This document shows positions 59,226 to 64,000 of a stretch of DNA of 64,000 bases, piece after piece. The stretch is from Arthrobacter globiformis (GTDB lineage: Bacteria; Actinomycetota; Actinomycetes; Actinomycetales; Micrococcaceae). How positions within the stretch are numbered: the first letter of the stretch is position 1; every line of letters starts with the position of its first letter. Location: positions 4,898,001 to 4,962,000 of the forward strand of contig NZ_JAUSYZ010000001.1 of assembly GCF_030817195.1 (NCBI RefSeq), read 5' to 3'. The notes under the pieces are model-generated. The model saw only the letters and a list, made by a program, of their open reading frames with translations. It did not search any database and had not been told where the DNA came from. The position numbers and the translations under genes are program-made.

Positions 59226-60821
59226 GTGAATGCATCGATGCCGGCAGCCGCAGAACTCGCGGCCACAGACCCGGACTATGTGGAGTCCTTGGATCGGGGC
59301 CTCTGTGTCCTCAGGGCGTTCAGCGAGCACGAAGAAGCGCTTTCCGTCACGGATGTGGCGTCGCTTGTGGGTATTACGCGTACTGCGGCGCGCAGGTTCG
59401 CCCTGACGTTGGAGTACCTGGGTTACGCAAGCCAGTCGGCGGAGGGGTACAGGCTGACGCCCGGGGTGCTCGAGATCGGGGACGCCTACCTTCGCAGCAA
59501 TCCGCTGCCGGATGCTGCCCATCCCCATCTGGACGAGCTCGTCCGGGCGGTGGGGGAAACAGCCTCCCTGACCGTCCTGCACAAGCGTCGCGTGTATTAT
59601 GCCGGCCGAGTGGCCGCTGACAGGATCGTCACTGCAAACATCACCGTCGGCACCAGCGTCGCCGCATACAAGACCGCCACCGGCCGCATCCTGCTGGGCG
59701 ATCTCACTCCAGACGAACTCGAAGACTACCTTTCGTCCATTGAACCCGCGCCTGGCTTCGACCCCAATTACGTGCGGGAACGGATTGAGGAAGCCCGAAG
59801 GCGTGGGTGGACGGTGGCCGATCAGGAGCTGACGCCGGGAATCCGGTCAGTGGCCGTTCCCCTGCACGACCCTGCGGGGCGGATCGTTGCCGCCCTGAAT
59901 ATTGCAGCGCACGCCTCGCGGGTAGACGCCCAGGTGCTCGAAAACGACTTTGTTCCGCTGCTCCAGTCCGCTGCACAACGGACCGCGGCCGCCCTCTGGC
60001 CAGCCGCCGGGACAGCTCCCACCAGGCCCGTGTTGACGCCTGCGGACGCCAATCGCCCGAAGATGCGCCCATCGGATGTCATCCAGTCGGTAGAACGCGG
60101 ATTGTCCATCCTCACCGCTTTCGACGAGGGCCACCCGGCCATGAACCTGGCACAGATCTCCGAGCGGTGTGGACTCCCGCGATCAGCGGCGCGTCGCTTC
60201 GTCCTGACCCTGGCCTCCCTTGGCTACCTCGCACCGCAGGGACGCAGCTACGCTCCCACTCCACTGGTCCTGGAGCTGGGGTACTCCCTGCTGTCCCGGC
60301 TTTCGCTCGCAGACGTGGCCAAGCCACGCCTCGAAGCATTGGCCCGAAAACTCGGAGCGTCCGTTTCCATCGGCGTTCTCGACGGCATGGACCTGCGCTA
60401 CGTAGCCAGGGCCAGCGCACCGAGCCCCTTGACCGTGAACATTCGCCCAGGCACCCGGGTCCCCGCAGAGCGCACGGCCATGGGCCAGGTCCTCTTGTCC
60501 CTCCTGCCCCCCGCTGCCCTTGAGGACGCGGCGCGTTCCGCGGGCAGAGACAGTACTGCTGACGGCCTGGCAGACCTGCAGATCACACTGGCGGCCGTCC
60601 GAGAGCAGGGATGGGGCTACGTTGACCAGTTGCTCGAGGCGGGAATACGTGCCGTCGCAGTCCCCCTTCGGAACCGCCGAGGCGAGGTCGTAGCCGCCAT
60701 GAGCGCCTCGGTGCACGAAGCCTCAACACCGAACCGGGACATGACCGAGAACTTCCTGCCGGCCCTGCGTAACGCCGCCGAGGAGTTCGTCATGGATCTG
60801 AGGGATGGCCTAGACGCCTAG
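59226..60821 (+). CDS. Tandem fusion of two IclR-family regulators
   Basis: 531 residues from GTG 59226 (weak GAGAG upstream; ATG 59238 is an alternative). Two complete IclR units follow one another. Unit 1: HTH SVTDVASLVGITRTAARRF at about 38-56 with its effector domain to about 255. Unit 2: HTH NLAQISERCGLPRSAARRF at about 305-325 with a second effector domain to the end. A short Pro/Ala linker joins them. Ordinary IclR proteins are about 260 residues. It lies between the Rieske operon and the MFS gene and probably controls both. Confidence 0.9.
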   Translation: MNASMPAAAELAATDPDYVESLDRGLCVLRAFSEHEEALSVTDVASLVGITRTAARRFALTLEYLGYASQSAEGYRLTPGVLEIGDAYLRSNPLPDAAHPHLDELVRAVGETASLTVLHKRRVYYAGRVAADRIVTANITVGTSVAAYKTATGRILLGDLTPDELEDYLSSIEPAPGFDPNYVRERIEEARRRGWTVADQELTPGIRSVAVPLHDPAGRIVAALNIAAHASRVDAQVLENDFVPLLQSAAQRTAAALWPAAGTAPTRPVLTPADANRPKMRPSDVIQSVERGLSILTAFDEGHPAMNLAQISERCGLPRSAARRFVLTLASLGYLAPQGRSYAPTPLVLELGYSLLSRLSLADVAKPRLEALARKLGASVSIGVLDGMDLRYVARASAPSPLTVNIRPGTRVPAERTAMGQVLLSLLPPAALEDAARSAGRDSTADGLADLQITLAAVREQGWGYVDQLLEAGIRAVAVPLRNRRGEVVAAMSASVHEASTPNRDMTENFLPALRNAAEEFVMDLRDGLDA

Positions 60822-60853
60822 AAACGTCCGCTTTACGCGCATGCTGGCACGAT

Positions 60854-60897
60854 GCGGATAAAAAAGCTTGCTATCCGCTGGCGGGGGTGGTTATATT
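60854..60897 (+). promoter_or_regulatory. Promoter and palindromic operator of the MFS gene
   Basis: GCGGATA (60854-60860) and TATCCGC (60872-60878) are perfect inverted arms 11 bp apart. TTGCTA (60868-60873) overlaps the right arm, and TATATT (60892-60897) lies 18 bp on as a -10 box. A regulator bound there would cover the -35 region. Confidence 0.6.
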
Positions 60898-60964
60898 CAT
60901 CACACGCAAATTCCTGTTTTCGCGATGTCCCGCGGCAACGACGCCCCCTCAGAATGGGATACAC

Positions 60965-62227
60965 ATGACTGCCCTTGAACCTGCACGAGTCTCCTCTGAT
61001 CTCGATCCATCCAAGCGCCCCTACCGCTGGCTGGTCCTAGTCCTTTGCTGGCTGGCCTTCACCATGACTTCCGTTGACCGTTCCACCTGGGGTCCGGCGT
61101 CCATCTCTATTGGTGACGACCTCAGCGTGCCCCTGGCAAGCCTGGGCCTTTTTGCCACCTTCTACTACATTGGCTACGTCGTCTCGAATGCCGGCAGTGG
61201 ATTTCTCACGGATAAGCTTGGCGGACGCCTCCTCATCGCGGTGTCCCTTGTCGGTGCCGGAGCGTCCATGATGCTCTTCGGGTCCACGACGTCCGCGTGG
61301 GTCGGAATGGCCGTCCAGGCGGTCATCGGCCTCTTCGCGGGAGCCGAATACGCCGCCGGCATCAAATTGATTTCCAGCTGGTTCCGTCCCGAGGAACTCG
61401 GCAAGGCCATGGGGATCTACACCTCGGCAACGTCGCTGGGCGTCGTGGTGGCGAACACCGCCGTGCCCTACCTCATCAAGCACTACTCCTGGCATGCCTC
61501 CTATCTGCTTTTCGGTGGCATTTCCATCCTGGCCGGCATCGCCTGCTACCTCATGCTCACGCCAGGCCCGGTCGTGGCCAAAAGGGCCAACCGCGCCGAA
61601 GGCCGGTCCGTCCTTATCGAACTGGGACGCAACAAAAACCTTCTGCTCCTGGCGTTGGCAGGCTTCGGCGGCTTCTGGGGGACCTACGGATTCATCACCT
61701 GGTCCAACGCCCTCATGATCAAGGGGCACGGCATCGACCCGACGATCGCCGGTGGCATCGTGGCTGTCTATGGGGCCCTCGGCGTCTTCGGCAAGCCCCT
61801 CATCGGCTGGATCGCCGATAAGTTCAACGGCGCCCGCAGGGTTCCCGCGATGGTCGTCCTCGGCTGCTTCGCCGTCATGCTCGTCGTCTTCGGCATGCTG
61901 GACAACGCCCTGGCCTTCTTCATCGCCGCCCCGCTGCTCGGTCTCGGGGCCTACTGCTACCTCCCGCTCATCGTGGCCCTCGTACCCCGCCTCGTGAGCA
62001 GCCGCGTTCTCGGCGGAGCTGCCGGAATTACAAACGCCATGTGGCAAATCGGAAGCGTCCTCGTCCCCTTGGCAGTGGGCGCCGTCTTCGCCGCAACCGA
62101 CAACTCCTTCATGGCCGCCCTCATCACGCTTGCCGCCGGCCCCTTCCTCGGCATGATCATCATGTACTTCGTGAATGAGCGCCCCGACGACGTTGAAATC
62201 GCCGTAAAAGCCGACGCAAAAGCCTAG
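60965..62227 (+). CDS. MFS transporter (anion:cation symporter / aromatic acid type)
   Basis: 420 residues with about 12 membrane helices. Seen: DRSTWGPASISI in helix 1, GSGFLTDKLGGRLLIA between helices 2 and 3, and the second-half GKPLIGWIADKFNGARR. Relatives carry organic acids such as phthalate, hydroxybenzoates or hexuronates. Next to the Rieske operon and its regulator, it probably imports the substrate of that oxygenase. ATG 60965 has GGGA upstream. Confidence 0.9.
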   Translation: MTALEPARVSSDLDPSKRPYRWLVLVLCWLAFTMTSVDRSTWGPASISIGDDLSVPLASLGLFATFYYIGYVVSNAGSGFLTDKLGGRLLIAVSLVGAGASMMLFGSTTSAWVGMAVQAVIGLFAGAEYAAGIKLISSWFRPEELGKAMGIYTSATSLGVVVANTAVPYLIKHYSWHASYLLFGGISILAGIACYLMLTPGPVVAKRANRAEGRSVLIELGRNKNLLLLALAGFGGFWGTYGFITWSNALMIKGHGIDPTIAGGIVAVYGALGVFGKPLIGWIADKFNGARRVPAMVVLGCFAVMLVVFGMLDNALAFFIAAPLLGLGAYCYLPLIVALVPRLVSSRVLGGAAGITNAMWQIGSVLVPLAVGAVFAATDNSFMAALITLAAGPFLGMIIMYFVNERPDDVEIAVKADAKA

Positions 62228-62352
62228 GCCGTGCAAAATGGCGCGCACCCCCCCGCGGCGTAGCCGGACCGACCCTGGATTGTATTGAAGAACTAACGTC
62301 ACACAACGCGACGGCATCCTGATCCGGATAAGCAACGGCCTACCCTTGTCAG

Positions 62353-62911
62353 GTGACTTTGACTAAGATCCGCACCGCCGCCGCGAGCTCCCTCGCCGCC
62401 GCAGGTCTCCTGTTTGCTCTTGCCGGCTGTTCCACGCCGGCTGCCACCCAGCCGACTACCTCTGCACCGGCTTCCCCTGCAACGTCTTCATCCAGCGCCG
62501 CCTCCGAGCCATGCGCCGGTGTGAAGGTCATCGTCGATTCGGGCCGCCCTGAAGCAGGATGCCGCCGACACCTCCGTTTGCGTGCCTGTGGACGCCCCGA
62601 CTCTGGCATCCAAGGTGCTCGACGAGGCAAAGGTGAAAACCGAGGGCACTGCCGAATATCCCAAGGAACTGGTGTGCCGTGTGAACGGTGTGCCCGCCGC
62701 AGACTTCGACATCAAGCACAAGGGCGGCACGTACCGGGAGGAATGCAAGAAGATGCCCGCCGCCTTTGCGTACTGGGCGCTCTGGGTTAAGCCGGCCACG
62801 GGTGCCTGGGCCTACGCGCAGGAAGGCCTCGCTACCCTGAAGGTCAGCCCGGGACAGAGCCTGGAACTGCTCTACACGGTCGACGGCGCACCGGCCGCAC
62901 CGGCGGCATGA
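62353..62911 (+). pseudogene. Lipoprotein gene with a frameshift, upstream of the ECF transporter
   Basis: The first part (GTG 62353) encodes a lipoprotein signal with lipobox LAGCSTP, a Ser/Thr/Pro linker and GVKVIVDSG. The frame then goes wrong. From about 62546 a frame one base later gives a sensible sequence, LKQDAADTSVCVPVDAP, running to TGA 62909-62911. Removing one C from GGGCCGCCC (62541-62549) restores a single reading frame. The secreted domain looks like DUF4430/transcobalamin-type binding modules. It may be a real mutation or a sequence error. Confidence 0.75.
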
Positions 62912-64000
62912 CCTTCCGGCCCGCGCCGTTACGCGCAGCGGCGGCTCTCGCCGTCGTCTTCATCGCGGCGCGGGTCATCTACCGCATCCTTTTCAACGGG
63001 GCGGGCATCGGTGACACGGTTCTGCTCAACATACCGGCGATCCCGCTGCCTGCCCCGTACGCCCATGTGGTCCTCCTCGGCCCGGTAACGGCAGCAGGCC
63101 TGTGGCAGGCGGTCCTGTCGGCCCTGCCGATTGCCGGAATGATCCTCGGTTTCGGCATCCTCAACGCCTGGGTGGACGTGGCCCGCGGCTTCGTGCACCT
63201 GGCCCGCCGCGGCCCCATGCAGGGCATTGCCCGGATGCTTGTGGTGGCGTGGGCGGCGCTCCCGGCACTCGCCGACGCCGTGGGCTCCGTGCGGCTGGCT
63301 TTCCGATTGCGGGGCGAACGCTTCGGACCCCGCGCCCTTGTTCCCATACTCGAGCGCACCCTCGAGCACGCTGGCCGGGTCGCCGCGGCCCTGGAGCTGC
63401 GGGGCTTCGGGAGCCGGGCGCCGCACCAACCCGTCCGCGGCAATGACGCACCGCTGCTCGTCCAGGACGCACAATTCTGCGTTGGCGACGCGCAGGTGCG
63501 CGTCGCCGGGTTCGCACCGCCAAACGGGTCAATTACGGTCATTACCGGACCGACAGGCTCCGGCAAGTCCACGATCCTGCGGGGTATCGCGGGCCTCCTC
63601 TCACACGTTGACGGCGGGGAAATTTCCGGCACGGTGCGCGTCGCCGGAACGGACCGTGCCACCACGCCGCCGCGCGATACCGCCCGCCTCATCGGCGTCG
63701 TATTGCAGAATCCCCGCGCTGCCTTCGCCACCACCCGGGTCCGGGACGAAATCGGCCTCGCCCTTGAGCTGGGCGGCATGGCATCCGGGACCGCCAACGT
63801 CCGGGTGCTGGAGGTCTCGGAGAGTATCGGGGTGTCGGCGCTGCTGGACCGGAACGTCAGCACCCTCTCGGCCGGTGAGGCAACGCTCGTAGCCATTGCC
63901 GCCGCCGTGGTGGAGCAACCGCCCCTCCTCCTGGTGGACGAGCCCCTGGCCGACCTTGACACCGCAGCACGCGGACACGTCATCGCCGTGCTCAACGCCC
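62908..64000 (+). CDS. Fused ECF transporter: EcfT-like membrane part plus ATPase, partial at window end
   Basis: The frame is open from ATG 62908 (ATGA overlap with the lipoprotein gene) to the last base, at least 364 codons. Residues 1 to about 170 are a membrane domain ending in the ELRGFGSR signature of EcfT coupling proteins. Residues about 185-364 are an ABC ATPase: Walker A GPTGSGKST, Q-loop VVLQNP, signature LSAGEA, Walker B LLLVDEPLADLD. A fused T-A subunit is unusual. A second ATPase and the S component may lie beyond the window. Confidence 0.88.
   Translation, partial: MTFRPAPLRAAAALAVVFIAARVIYRILFNGAGIGDTVLLNIPAIPLPAPYAHVVLLGPVTAAGLWQAVLSALPIAGMILGFGILNAWVDVARGFVHLARRGPMQGIARMLVVAWAALPALADAVGSVRLAFRLRGERFGPRALVPILERTLEHAGRVAAALELRGFGSRAPHQPVRGNDAPLLVQDAQFCVGDAQVRVAGFAPPNGSITVITGPTGSGKSTILRGIAGLLSHVDGGEISGTVRVAGTDRATTPPRDTARLIGVVLQNPRAAFATTRVRDEIGLALELGGMASGTANVRVLEVSESIGVSALLDRNVSTLSAGEATLVAIAAAVVEQPPLLLVDEPLADLDTAARGHVIAVLNA

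Overview
The window is high-GC chromosomal DNA from an actinobacterium, most likely Arthrobacter or a close relative in the Micrococcaceae. Two things point there: one dimethylglycine oxidase is, from memory, almost the Arthrobacter globiformis enzyme, and formaldehyde detoxification is of the mycothiol type. I see no rRNA, tRNA, transposase, phage or CRISPR array.

Layout. 1-4.9 kb: the end of a SRPBCC-like gene, then a small acyl-CoA catabolic operon (enoyl-CoA hydratase-like, acyl-CoA ligase, MHS transporter) divergent from a LysR regulator. 5.0-12.2 kb: a glyoxylate/allantoin operon (hydroxypyruvate isomerase, tartronate semialdehyde reductase, glyoxylate carboligase, glycerate kinase, allantoinase) ending with a winged-helix protein, then a bcp-type peroxiredoxin. 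12.8-22.5 kb: the sarcosine operon glyA-soxB-soxD-soxA-soxG-sdaA-purU on the minus strand, divergent from a FadR-type GntR regulator. 22.5-29 kb: ordinary accessory genes (secreted proteins, a degenerate EAL protein, 3-hexulose-6-phosphate synthase, a carboxyethylornithine-synthase-like dehydrogenase, a GNAT) with a tandem repeat. 29-54.7 kb: a glycine betaine island (two near-identical IclR regulators, BCCT and MHS transporters, a three-component Rieske betaine demethylase, two dimethylglycine oxidases, two more PurU, FchA, FolD, an FdhF/YdeP molybdoenzyme, a MoeA, mycothiol formaldehyde dehydrogenase with its MBL partner). 54.8-62.2 kb: a second Rieske oxygenase cluster of unknown substrate with a double-IclR regulator and an MFS importer. 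62.3-64 kb: a frameshifted lipoprotein gene and a fused ECF transporter gene that runs off the end.

How the parts fit. Betaine enters by BCCT/MHS carriers and is demethylated by the Rieske system to dimethylglycine and formaldehyde. Dimethylglycine oxidase makes sarcosine, and heterotetrameric sarcosine oxidase makes glycine; both load the methyl carbon onto tetrahydrofolate. GlyA turns glycine plus methylene-THF into serine, and SdaA gives pyruvate. FolD and FchA oxidise spare methylene-THF to formyl-THF, PurU releases formate, and the molybdoenzyme may oxidise it. Free formaldehyde can go to the mycothiol pathway or to hexulose-phosphate synthase.

The most interesting signals are regulatory and enzymatic. 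A promoter element with the same internal spacing occurs four times, in front of the betaine transport and demethylation genes. A second motif, TGATATATCA, sits at four C1 promoters including both GntR loci. The island FolD has lost the cyclohydrolase lysine and is translationally coupled to a separate cyclohydrolase, FchA. A very long hairpin precedes moeA. A 37-codon cysteine-rich gene follows the BCCT transporter. Paired candidate operators flank the tandem IclR fusion gene.
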